Source: Oscillibacter sp. (GTDB lineage Bacteria; Bacillota; Clostridia; Oscillospirales; Oscillospiraceae). From it: DNA of 5,092 bases. The notes beneath the pieces were generated by a model. The model saw only the letters and a program-made list of their open reading frames with translations, did no database searches and was not told where the DNA came from. Location: positions 7,140 to 12,231 of the forward strand of contig JAAVHG010000084.1 of NCBI GenBank assembly GCA_014799855.1, given 5' to 3'. Position 1 is the first letter of the stretch. Every line of letters begins with the position of its first letter. A program made the position numbers and the translations under genes. Below are positions 1 through 4,433 of the stretch, in pieces.

Positions 1-375
1 ATCGTGGAGGCCTCCGCCCGGCTGGGGGAGGAATCCCTGAAAGCCGCCATCAGCGTGGACGAGGGGGCCAGCTTTTTCGGCGAAGTGGCCCTGGTGCCCT
101 ACGACAGCCCCATTTCCAATTTGAAGCACCTGTTCTACAACACCCTCTTCGACGAGAACGCCGCCTGCCACATCGCCTTTGGCGAGGCCTACCCCTGCCT
201 GGAGGGAGGCCAGCAGATGACCAAGGATGAGCTGAAAGCCCGGGGCCTCAACGATTCCATCACCCACGTGGACTTTATGATCGGCACGCCGGATCTCTCC
301 ATTGTGGGCACTACCCGGGACGGAAAAGAGGTTCCCATCTTCATCGACGGCAATTTCGCCCCGGAATTTTCCTAA
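1..375 (+). CDS. M29-family metallo-aminopeptidase, C-terminal part (5' end outside window)
   Basis: This is the last 124 codons of an aminopeptidase of peptidase family M29 (AmpS/aminopeptidase T type), cytosolic two-metal enzymes that remove N-terminal residues from peptides. The frame is open from base 1, so the gene starts upstream; full members are about 370-410 residues, so roughly the last third is here. Numbering from the first codon, likely active-site residues are Glu28 (in GEVALVP), His57 (ACHIAFG), Tyr64 (EAYP), and His89 and Asp91 (HVDFMIG). Their order and spacing match my recollection of the Thermus M29 enzyme's metal and catalytic residues. The C-terminus (GTTRDGKEVPIF...GNF) is also typical. 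No truncation or frameshift is visible. The gene is followed at once by a GC-rich terminator, so it probably ends its transcription unit. The family call is confident; the exact substrate range is not readable. Confidence 0.93.
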   Translation: MVEASARLGEESLKAAISVDEGASFFGEVALVPYDSPISNLKHLFYNTLFDENAACHIAFGEAYPCLEGGQQMTKDELKARGLNDSITHVDFMIGTPDLSIVGTTRDGKEVPIFIDGNFAPEFS

Positions 376-383
376 TCCCCCAG

Positions 384-410
384 GGGCGGGCCTCCGCGCC
401 CGCCCGTTTC
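384..410 (+). terminator. Rho-independent terminator after the aminopeptidase gene
   Basis: A perfect 8-bp GC stem (GGGCGGGC at 384-391 pairs with GCCCGCCC at 398-405) has a 6-nt loop and is followed by GTTTCT. The stem is very stable but the T-run is only three bases, so termination may be less efficient than at the next terminator. It begins nine bases after the stop codon. Confidence 0.7.
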
Positions 411-435
411 TAAGGAACCACGGCTTTTATCATAG

Positions 436-441
436 TATAAA
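436..441 (+). promoter_or_regulatory. possible -10 element for the gamma-CA-like gene
   Basis: TATAAA lies 32 bases before the start codon, in an AT-rich patch between the upstream terminator and the ribosome binding site, where a promoter is expected. I find no convincing -35 box at 16-18 bp upstream, so this is position-based and weak. Confidence 0.28.
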
Positions 442-473
442 CCCGATGAACAAAACATAGAGGAGAGAATCAC

Positions 474-959
474 ATGGCATACAAATTGAGAGAGACCGAC
501 GAATCCGTCCTGATCTGCCCCGGCGCGCGGGTATCCGGGGACGTGACCCTGGGCAAAGACGTAAACATCTGGTACAACGCCGTCCTCCGCGGGGACGACG
601 GGGCCATTACCGTAGGGGAGGGCACCAACATCCAGGACTGCGCCGTCCTCCATGAGGAGACCCGCGTGGGCGCGGGCTGCACCGTGGGCCACGGGGCCAT
701 TGTCCACGGCTGTACGGTAGGGGACAACACCTTGATTGGCATGGGGGCCATCCTCCTGAACGGCGCGAAGGTGGGCCGGGACTGCATCGTGGGAGCCGGG
801 GCCTTGGTCACGGGAAAAATGGACGCGCCCGACGGCTCCATGATTCTGGGCAGTCCCGCCAAGGTGGTCCGTCCCCTGACGCCGGAGGAGATCGCCGGAA
901 ACCGCCATTCCGCCGAAGGCTACCTGAAAACCGCCCGGAAATACCGGGAGGAGAACTGA
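474..959 (+). CDS. gamma-carbonic anhydrase-like hexapeptide-repeat protein (YrdA/PaaY type)
   Basis: A 161-residue left-handed beta-helix protein of the gamma-carbonic anhydrase superfamily, presumably a cytosolic trimer with metal sites between subunits. Hexapeptide repeats run from about residue 15 to 115, ending in the conserved GSPAK at 126-130 and a C-terminal helix (PLTPEEI onward). The three family zinc ligands are present: His60 (AVLHE), His73 (VGHGA) and His78 (VHGCT), with the expected five-residue spacing between the last two. Arg39/Asp41 (LRGD) and Gln54/Asp55 also match conserved positions. AGGAGA at 461-466, seven bases before the ATG, supports the start. The protein lacks the acidic loop of archaeal Cam, as do most bacterial YrdA-like members, whose carbonic anhydrase activity is often weak or unproven; the acyltransferase label such proteins often receive is based on fold only. 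It sits alone between two terminators, so the neighbours give no pathway clue. Confidence 0.93.
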   Translation: MAYKLRETDESVLICPGARVSGDVTLGKDVNIWYNAVLRGDDGAITVGEGTNIQDCAVLHEETRVGAGCTVGHGAIVHGCTVGDNTLIGMGAILLNGAKVGRDCIVGAGALVTGKMDAPDGSMILGSPAKVVRPLTPEEIAGNRHSAEGYLKTARKYREEN

Positions 960-968
960 GGCTTTGCG

Positions 969-1001
969 AAAGGATTCCCGAAATTTCGGGAATCTTTTTT
1001 T
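969..1001 (+). terminator. strong Rho-independent terminator after the gamma-CA-like gene
   Basis: A perfect 22-bp palindrome at 973-994 (arms GATTCCCGA and TCGGGAATC around AATT) is followed directly by seven T residues (995-1001). The stem can extend outward through a G-U pair and A-T pairs into the T-run. It lies 9-13 bases after the stop codon and insulates the gene from the Xre promoter, whose -35 begins only eight bases further on. Confidence 0.93.
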
Positions 1002-1008
1002 GTTCCTA

Positions 1009-1037
1009 TTGACAAGTATCCTTGTCAGTGGTATCCT
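1009..1037 (+). promoter_or_regulatory. sigma-A-type promoter of the Xre/DUF3169 operon
   Basis: Consensus -35 TTGACA at 1009-1014, a 17-bp spacer, and -10 TATCCT at 1032-1037 predict transcription from about 1044. The leader to the first start codon would be about 80 nt. The -35 box is embedded in one operator-like palindrome and the predicted start point lies in a second, an arrangement expected for repression by a protein bound to these sites. Confidence 0.82.
1010..1027. promoter_or_regulatory. operator-like palindrome O1 (overlaps -35)
   Basis: TGACAAGTATCCTTGTCA: two perfect 7-bp arms (TGACAAG / CTTGTCA) around a 4-bp centre. It covers five of the six -35 bases. Its likely ligand is the 71-residue Xre protein encoded directly downstream; this is inferred from position and the repeated symmetry. 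Confidence 0.72.
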
Positions 1038-1042
1038 GTGAT

Positions 1043-1060
1043 TGACAAGGATAATTGTCG
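1043..1060. promoter_or_regulatory. operator-like palindrome O2 (at the predicted start point)
   Basis: TGACAAGGATAATTGTCG matches O1 at 14 of 18 positions and keeps the dyad (ACAA, six bases, TTGT). Its centre is 33 bp from that of O1, about three helical turns, so the two sites would lie on nearly the same DNA face. A protein bound here would cover the +1 region. Confidence 0.7.
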
Positions 1061-1063
1061 ATT

Positions 1064-1081
1064 TGAAAAGGAAACCTGTCA
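1064..1081. promoter_or_regulatory. degenerate operator-like palindrome O3 (in the leader)
   Basis: TGAAAAGGAAACCTGTCA matches O1 and O2 at 13 of 18 positions each and keeps TGA...TGTCA at the ends. Its centre is 21 bp, two helical turns, from O2. It is weaker than the other two and could be a low-affinity or accessory site. Confidence 0.5.
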
Positions 1082-1122
1082 ACTGTCCGGAAACACCGGG
1101 AATTGGAAAGAGAGGCGATGAC

Positions 1123-1338
1123 ATGCCCTTATATAACCGGCTGAAGGAGTACCGGGTCCGGCTGGGGGTCAACCAGCAGGAGATGGGCCGCCGGGTAGGC
1201 GCTTCCCGCCAGACCATCAGCATGATCGAGCGGGGGGACTATTCTCCCTCCGTCACCCTGGCGCTGAAAATCGCGAAGGCCTGCGGCGTTCAGGTGGAGG
1301 ACATTTTTTCCTATGAGGAGGAATCGGAACATGAGTGA
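1123..1338 (+). CDS. small Xre-family helix-turn-helix transcriptional regulator
   Basis: A 71-residue Cro/CI-type DNA-binding protein that is almost entirely an HTH domain. The HTH lies around residues 17-37 (NQQEMGRRVG, then the recognition helix in SRQTISMIERG), followed by SPSVTLALKIAKACGVQVEDIF, the usual last two helices. There is no sensor domain; the tail is short and acidic (YEEESEHE). I chose the ATG at 1123 because GAGAGG (1110-1115) precedes it by seven bases and the HTH family motif MPLYNRLKEYR begins there. The frame stays open upstream to a TTG at 1042, but that lies inside an operator and at the predicted transcription start. Its stop overlaps the start of the DUF3169 gene (ATGAGTGA), indicating translational coupling. 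Three palindromes at its promoter suggest autoregulation. Repressor or activator role is inferred; the overlap with -35 and +1 favours repression. Confidence 0.94.
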   Translation: MPLYNRLKEYRVRLGVNQQEMGRRVGASRQTISMIERGDYSPSVTLALKIAKACGVQVEDIFSYEEESEHE

Positions 1339-2092
1339 CAATGTGAAATTGGAAAACCGGCGGGCCATGCCAAAGTTTTTCCTGGCCCTGCTGGGGTCGC
1401 TGGTATTAGGCGGCGTGCTGGGCATTGCCATCTGCTGGGTGGACTTCTCCGGCGGCGCGGAGGCCGCGGCGGAGGCGGTAAACGGCTTTCTGCGTTACAT
1501 CACGCCCTGGGGACTTCCGGCGGCGGTAGTTTTGCTGGGCGGGCATGCCCTGGCGCTGTATTTCCGGGCAAAAAGACGGTTTGCCGCCTGGGATCGGGAG
1601 GATGAGGACGAGGCGGACGCGATTGATATGCTGCTGACTTGGGTGCTTCTGCTGGCCTCGGCGCTGTTGATTATGAGCTTCTTCTTTTTCGCCTCCGGAG
1701 TTTGGTTTGAGTTGGAGCTGATGGTGACGGTGGTTCCCTTCCTCGCTGCCATTGCCCTGGTCATCGTCATTGAGCAGAAGGCGGTGGATCTGACCAAGCG
1801 GATGAATCCGGAGAAAAAGGGCAGCGTGTACGATGTTAAATTCCGCAAAAAGTGGCTGGACAGCTGTGACGAAGCGGAGCGGGCCCAGATCGGCCAAGCG
1901 GCCATGTGCGCCTACCAGATGACCAGCCGGGTCTGCCTGGGGTTGTGGCTGGTACTGCTGATCATGGGCATGACCCTGGATATCGGCCTTCTGCCGGTGT
2001 TTCTGGTGACGCTCATCATGGGCGTGTCCCAGATATCCTATATGGCGGCCTGCGTCCGCATGGGCCGGAGGAAGGGAACGGCGGAAAAATAA
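1331..2092 (+). CDS. DUF3169-family six-helix membrane protein
   Basis: A 253-residue integral membrane protein, recognised as DUF3169 mainly from the conserved segment MNPEKKGSVYDVKF...KKWLDSCDEAE at about residues 158-184. This family is commonly encoded beside a small Xre regulator, as here; its biochemical role is unknown. Hydrophobic segments lie at roughly 16-38, 59-79, 101-122, 127-147, 200-218 and 220-240. Charged cytosolic-looking stretches fall at 80-99 (acidic DREDEDEAD) and 148-199, the latter containing the family motif. No signal peptide or catalytic motif is seen. The start at 1331 is set by AGGAGG at 1316-1321, nine bases upstream and inside the regulator gene; an ATG at 1313 in frame lacks such spacing. 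The 8-bp overlap with the regulator stop implies co-translation. A role in sensing or controlling the regulator is plausible but only inferred from pairing. Confidence 0.9.
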   Translation: MSDNVKLENRRAMPKFFLALLGSLVLGGVLGIAICWVDFSGGAEAAAEAVNGFLRYITPWGLPAAVVLLGGHALALYFRAKRRFAAWDREDEDEADAIDMLLTWVLLLASALLIMSFFFFASGVWFELELMVTVVPFLAAIALVIVIEQKAVDLTKRMNPEKKGSVYDVKFRKKWLDSCDEAERAQIGQAAMCAYQMTSRVCLGLWLVLLIMGMTLDIGLLPVFLVTLIMGVSQISYMAACVRMGRRKGTAEK

Positions 2093-2177
2093 GGGGCATT
2101 CCGGCATTCTCCGCCATTCTGACGGCCTGCGCGTGGAACATCATGGACAATCCGCGGAAAAAGGAGCCGTAAGCGAG
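2093..2177. other. gene-free stretch with no recognisable element
   Basis: First part of the 313-bp gap between the DUF3169 gene and the next gene. I see no convincing coding region (only a 9-codon ATG frame at 2143), no terminator with a T-run and no promoter. The DUF3169 gene therefore lacks an adjacent terminator; the first plausible one lies past the MITE-like element. Confidence 0.6.
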
Positions 2178-2332
2178 AAAACGGCGGAGAGTGTCCCATT
2201 AGAAGAGTTTATAACGATTTTTGTACAAAGTCGAAATATCCTTCTACCAGTAATAGAGCGGGTTTCCATATCCTTATGAGAAAAAACCCGTTGTCTCTTA
2301 AAATGCGCGGTAGGACACTCCCAAAACGGCGG
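2178..2332. mobile_element. MITE-like non-coding insertion with target-site duplication
   Basis: The 10-mer AAAACGGCGG occurs at 2178-2187 and again at 2323-2332. Just inside are inverted ends: the left reads GAGAGTGTCCC from 2187 and the right, on the minus strand from 2322, reads GGGAGTGTCCT (9 of 11 identical, with a perfect GAGTGTCC/GGACACTC core at 2189-2196 and 2313-2320). If one G belongs to the element, it is 136 bp with a 9-bp duplication. The interior is clearly AT-richer than its surroundings, has no ORF and contains two internal hairpin regions (2201-2245 and 2259-2290). Short inverted ends, a 9-bp duplication and no transposase describe a MITE or a heavily deleted insertion sequence moved in trans. 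Duplication length would fit an IS256-like mover, but I cannot confirm the family. Confidence 0.66.
2259..2290. repeat. hairpin inside the MITE-like element
   Basis: CGGGTTT at 2259-2265 pairs with AAACCCG at 2284-2290 around an 18-nt loop. A second, imperfect dyad lies to its left: AGAAG (2201-2205) with CTTCT (2241-2245), enclosing CGATTTT/AAAGTCG around GTAC at 2215-2233. Such nested dyads are typical of small non-autonomous elements. Confidence 0.5.
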
Positions 2333-2357
2333 TCCCGCTTGTCAGCGGGGCCGCTTT
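2329..2357 (+). terminator. GC-rich hairpin, possible terminator of the Xre/DUF3169 operon
   Basis: GCGGTCCCGCT (2329-2339) pairs with AGCGGGGCCGC (2344-2354) around a TGTC loop, with one G-U pair; AAAA precedes the stem and TTT follows it. The T-run is short, so efficiency is uncertain. It is the first terminator-like structure after the DUF3169 stop at 2092. It overlaps the right copy of the 10-bp direct repeat on one side and the -35 box of the next promoter on the other. Confidence 0.45.
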
Positions 2358-2367
2358 GTGCTATACT
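2339..2367 (+). promoter_or_regulatory. extended -10 promoter of the YjdF-like gene
   Basis: -35 TTGTCA (2339-2344, five of six consensus bases), a 17-bp spacer, and -10 TATACT (2362-2367) with an upstream TGC giving an extended -10. Predicted start is about 2374, 32 bases before the ATG. The -35 lies in the loop and the right arm of the preceding hairpin, so terminator and promoter are fused. Confidence 0.8.
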
Positions 2368-2405
2368 ACACAAATATATTGTCGATTTACGCCAAGGAGG
2401 TCCTT

Positions 2406-3275
2406 ATGAAAAAGACACGGCAGGAGAAAAAACAGGAAAAGCGGGATTTCCGTCAGGCGGTCCAGCAGGAGCTTAGAGAGCACCGCAGCTCCTTCATCGT
2501 ATTCTACGCTCTGCGGGCCCTGGTGATCGTCATCCTCATCCGCCAGATCTTCCAGGGCAACTATGAGAGCGCGTTCTATTGCATTCTGGCCCTCGCGCTG
2601 TTGTACGTCCCCAGCTGGATTCAGGTGCGGCTCCACATCGAGCTTCCGCCGCCGCTGGAAATCGCCGTGCTGTGCTTCATCTTCGCGGCGGAGATTTTGG
2701 GGGAGGTCAACGCCTTCTATGTGGTGGTGCCCCACTGGGACACCATGCTCCATACGCTGAACGGCTTCCTGGCCGCCGCCGTGGGCTTTTCCATGGTCTT
2801 GCTCCTCAACGACGACGAGCGGCTTACCTTCGACCTCTCCCCCTTCTTCCTGGCCCTGATGGCCTTCTGCTTCTCCATGACCATCGGCGTGCTGTGGGAG
2901 TTTTTCGAGTTCGGCGCGGACCTTTTCTTTCACACGGACATGCAGAAGGATACCGTGGTCAACGCCATCTACTCCGTGGCCCTGGACCCTACCAACAGCA
3001 ATAAGGTGATCGCCGTTCAGGGAATTGAGGACGTGGTGGTCAACGGCGGGAGCCTGGGCCTGGGCGGCTATCTGGACATCGGCATCATCGACACCATGAA
3101 AGATTTGTTCGTCAACTTCATCGGCGCCCTGGTCTTCTCCGTCACCGGATTTTTCTACGCCAAGAGCAAGGGCGAGAAGCGGACCGCCGCCCAGGGCTTT
3201 GTCCCCAGCAGGAAAACGGCGGACCACGACTACCTCCGGCAGGCGCAGAAAGAGCGGAAAAACAAGGAAGAGTGA
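2406..3275 (+). CDS. polytopic membrane protein, distantly YjdF/DUF2238-like
   Basis: A 289-residue inner-membrane protein of unknown function. A charged, probably cytosolic helix (residues 1-28, rich in Lys/Arg/Glu) is followed by hydrophobic segments at about 29-49, 54-72, 84-102, 115-134, 146-168 and 235-252, and a basic tail. Polar residues recur in or beside the membrane: HWDTMLHTLNG at 110-120, VLWEFFEFGAD at 162-172, DMQKDT at 178-183 and GYLDIGIIDTMKDLFVN at 221-237. The pattern WDxxxH...WEhhEF recalls the YjdF/DUF2238 family, though this protein is longer, with an extra loop at about 173-234. The conserved His/Asp/Glu could bind a metal or polar ligand; that is speculation. The start at 2406 follows AAGGAGG (2394-2400) by five bases; an in-frame ATG at 2358 lies upstream of the predicted transcription start. 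The gene has its own promoter and terminator, so it appears monocistronic. Confidence 0.85.
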   Translation: MKKTRQEKKQEKRDFRQAVQQELREHRSSFIVFYALRALVIVILIRQIFQGNYESAFYCILALALLYVPSWIQVRLHIELPPPLEIAVLCFIFAAEILGEVNAFYVVVPHWDTMLHTLNGFLAAAVGFSMVLLLNDDERLTFDLSPFFLALMAFCFSMTIGVLWEFFEFGADLFFHTDMQKDTVVNAIYSVALDPTNSNKVIAVQGIEDVVVNGGSLGLGGYLDIGIIDTMKDLFVNFIGALVFSVTGFFYAKSKGEKRTAAQGFVPSRKTADHDYLRQAQKERKNKEE

Positions 3276-3277
3276 AG

Positions 3278-3313
3278 AAAAACGCCCGCCTCTCAGAGAG
3301 GCGGGCGTTTTTT
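3278..3313. terminator. bidirectional terminator between convergent genes
   Basis: A 16-bp uninterrupted stem (AAAAACGCCCGCCTCT with its complement, 3278-3293 and 3297-3312) closes a 3-nt loop. The plus strand continues into six T residues (3308-3313); the minus strand reads GTTTTT at its own 3' side. It therefore serves both the YjdF-like gene (stop at 3275) and argF on the opposite strand, whose stop codon (3312-3314) overlaps the stem. Confidence 0.94.
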
Positions 3314-4292
3314 ATTTCATCAGCTCATACATGACGGCCTTGATGGTGTGCATCCGGTTTTCCGCCTCGTCGAAGACGATGGAAGCGGGTGACTCGAAAA
3401 CCTCGTCGGTGACCTCCATAGCCTCCCGGCCGAATTTTTCTCCCATCTCCCGGCCCACCTTGGTCTTGTGGTCGTGGTAGGCGGGGAGACAGTGCATAAA
3501 GCGGCATTGGGGCCCGGCGGCGTCCATCAGGGCCTGGGTCACCTGATAGGGCCCCAGGGCGTCGATCCGCTCCTGCCAGACCTCCACCGGCTCACCCATG
3601 GAGACCCACACGTCGGTGTACAGCACGTCGGCCCCCCGTACCGCCTCCATGGGGTCGGTGATGAAGCTCAGCTCGGCCCCGGTTTCCTTGGCAATGTCCC
3701 GGCATTGGGCAATCAGGGCCGGGTCCGGCATGTAGGCCTGGGGGGCGCAGGCCGCGAACCGCATCCCCATTTTGGCGCAGCCAACCATCAGGGAGTTGCC
3801 CATGTTGAACCGGGCGTCCCCCAGATAGACCAGCTTGACCCCCTGCAATTTCCCAAAATGCTCCTGAACGGTGAGAAAATCCGCCAGAATCTGGGTGGGG
3901 TGGAACTCGTCGGTAAGGCCGTTAAACACGGGCACCCCGGCGAATTTTGCCAGCTCCTCCACCAGATCCTGACCAAAGCCCCGGTACTCGATGCCGTCAA
4001 ACATCCGGCCCAGCACCCGGGCAGTGTCGGCGATGGACTCTTTCACGCCTATCTGAGAGCCGGTAGGGCCCAGATAGGTGCTGCCCATGCCCAGATCCTG
4101 GGCGGCTACCTCAAAGGCGCACCGGGTCCGGGTGGAGGTCTTCTCGAAAATCAGGGCCACGTTCTTCCCTTCCAGATAGCGGTGGGGAATCCCGGCCTTC
4201 TTCTTGGCCTTCAGGTCGGCGGCGGTGTCCAGAAATTGCTGGATCTCCGCCGGGGTGAAGTCCAGGAGCTTTAAAAAATGCTTCTGATTCAT
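3312..4292 (-). CDS. argF: ornithine carbamoyltransferase
   Basis: A 326-residue cytosolic enzyme that makes citrulline and phosphate from ornithine and carbamoyl phosphate, the sixth step of arginine synthesis. All signatures are present: STRTR at 53-57 (carbamoyl phosphate binding), HPTQ at 131-134, the SMG loop in DVWVSMGE at 227-234 (ornithine binding), HCLP at 267-270 with the catalytic Cys268, and [11 protein letters not shown] at 311-321. Length is normal and no motif is damaged. The ATG at 4292 (minus strand) is preceded five bases away by AAGGAG; the frame is open for 41 more codons upstream, but that stretch is the palindromic repeat and does not resemble the family. It follows argD by 141 bp on the same strand and ends in the bidirectional terminator. 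Location beside argD favours the biosynthetic argF over the catabolic arcB. No ARG-box-like site was recognised. Confidence 0.97.
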   Translation of the reverse strand: MNQKHFLKLLDFTPAEIQQFLDTAADLKAKKKAGIPHRYLEGKNVALIFEKTSTRTRCAFEVAAQDLGMGSTYLGPTGSQIGVKESIADTARVLGRMFDGIEYRGFGQDLVEELAKFAGVPVFNGLTDEFHPTQILADFLTVQEHFGKLQGVKLVYLGDARFNMGNSLMVGCAKMGMRFAACAPQAYMPDPALIAQCRDIAKETGAELSFITDPMEAVRGADVLYTDVWVSMGEPVEVWQERIDALGPYQVTQALMDAAGPQCRFMHCLPAYHDHKTKVGREMGEKFGREAMEVTDEVFESPASIVFDEAENRMHTIKAVMYELMK

Positions 4293-4296
4293 ATGT

Positions 4297-4303
4297 TCTC
4301 CTT
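4297..4303 (-). promoter_or_regulatory. ribosome binding site deciding the argF start
   Basis: Minus-strand AAGGAGA ends four to five bases before the ATG at 4292. It settles the start against the longer in-frame reading that runs back through the repeat to an ATG at 4415. Confidence 0.85.
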
Positions 4304-4310
4304 TTTCACG

Positions 4311-4407
4311 GATAATGGAAAATGGATCATGGACAGCGAATGTATTCCGGCGAAGCCGGAATGATGAAACCCGATTCGCCAAAGGCGAACCTTCATGGTC
4401 CATTATC
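4311..4407. repeat. palindromic repeat element between argD and argF
   Basis: GATAATGGA (4311-4319) and TCCATTATC (4399-4407) form perfect outer arms of a 97-bp unit. Inside are two perfect hairpins: ATTCCGGC/GCCGGAAT with a GAA loop (4344-4362) and TTCGCC/GGCGAA with an AAA loop (4375-4389). The whole can fold as a three-way, cloverleaf-like junction on either strand. GGATAATGGA is also repeated with one change 14 bp further on (GGATCATGGA, 4324-4333). No ORF or T-run is present and no clear target duplication flanks it. It looks like a dispersed palindromic intergenic element. In the argD-argF mRNA it would form structured RNA just before the argF ribosome binding site. Confidence 0.68.
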
Positions 4408-4433
4408 AATTTCATTTTTGGCGGCAGACGAAT

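Noticed and set aside
1042..1122. Upstream extension of the Xre regulator from a TTG at 1042 (27 extra codons)
   Set aside because: It starts inside operator O2 and at the predicted transcription start, has no ribosome binding site, and the extra residues are not HTH-like. The ATG at 1123 has good spacing to GAGAGG.
372..1223. Minus-strand open frames across the gamma-CA-like and Xre genes
   Set aside because: They run through a strong terminator, a promoter and two well-identified plus-strand genes, and show no domain or ribosome binding site.
2097..2120. CATTC repeated three times at 8-10 bp spacing after the DUF3169 gene
   Set aside because: The units are only 5-6 bases and the flanks differ, so chance is a sufficient explanation.
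1906..2172. Plus-strand open frame overlapping the end of the DUF3169 gene and running past it
   Set aside because: Most of it is an out-of-frame reading of the DUF3169 gene, and the tail beyond 2092 has no recognisable features or start signal.
2358..2405. Upstream ATG extending the YjdF-like protein by 16 residues
   Set aside because: It lies between the -35 and -10 of a strong promoter, before the predicted transcript start, while AAGGAGG sits ideally in front of the ATG at 2406.
2276..2476. Plus-strand frame starting in the MITE-like element and entering the YjdF-like gene
   Set aside because: It crosses a hairpin and the promoter, has Arg/Lys/Gly-rich composition without motifs, and overlaps the real gene out of frame.
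2361..3227. Long open frame on the minus strand opposite the YjdF-like gene
   Set aside because: Its product is a low-complexity His/Gly/Gln/Glu-rich sequence without any family motif, as expected from the complement of GC-rich codons. The plus-strand reading has clear membrane segments and a ribosome binding site.
3468..4274. Long open frame on the plus strand opposite argF
   Set aside because: Gly/His/Pro-rich shadow of a certain argF gene; no start signal and no recognisable domain.
4293..4433. T-box, ARG box, riboswitch or attenuator controlling argF
   Set aside because: I find no T-box motif, no TGAATAATTATTCA-like ARG box and no terminator T-run on the minus strand. The only structure is the palindromic repeat.
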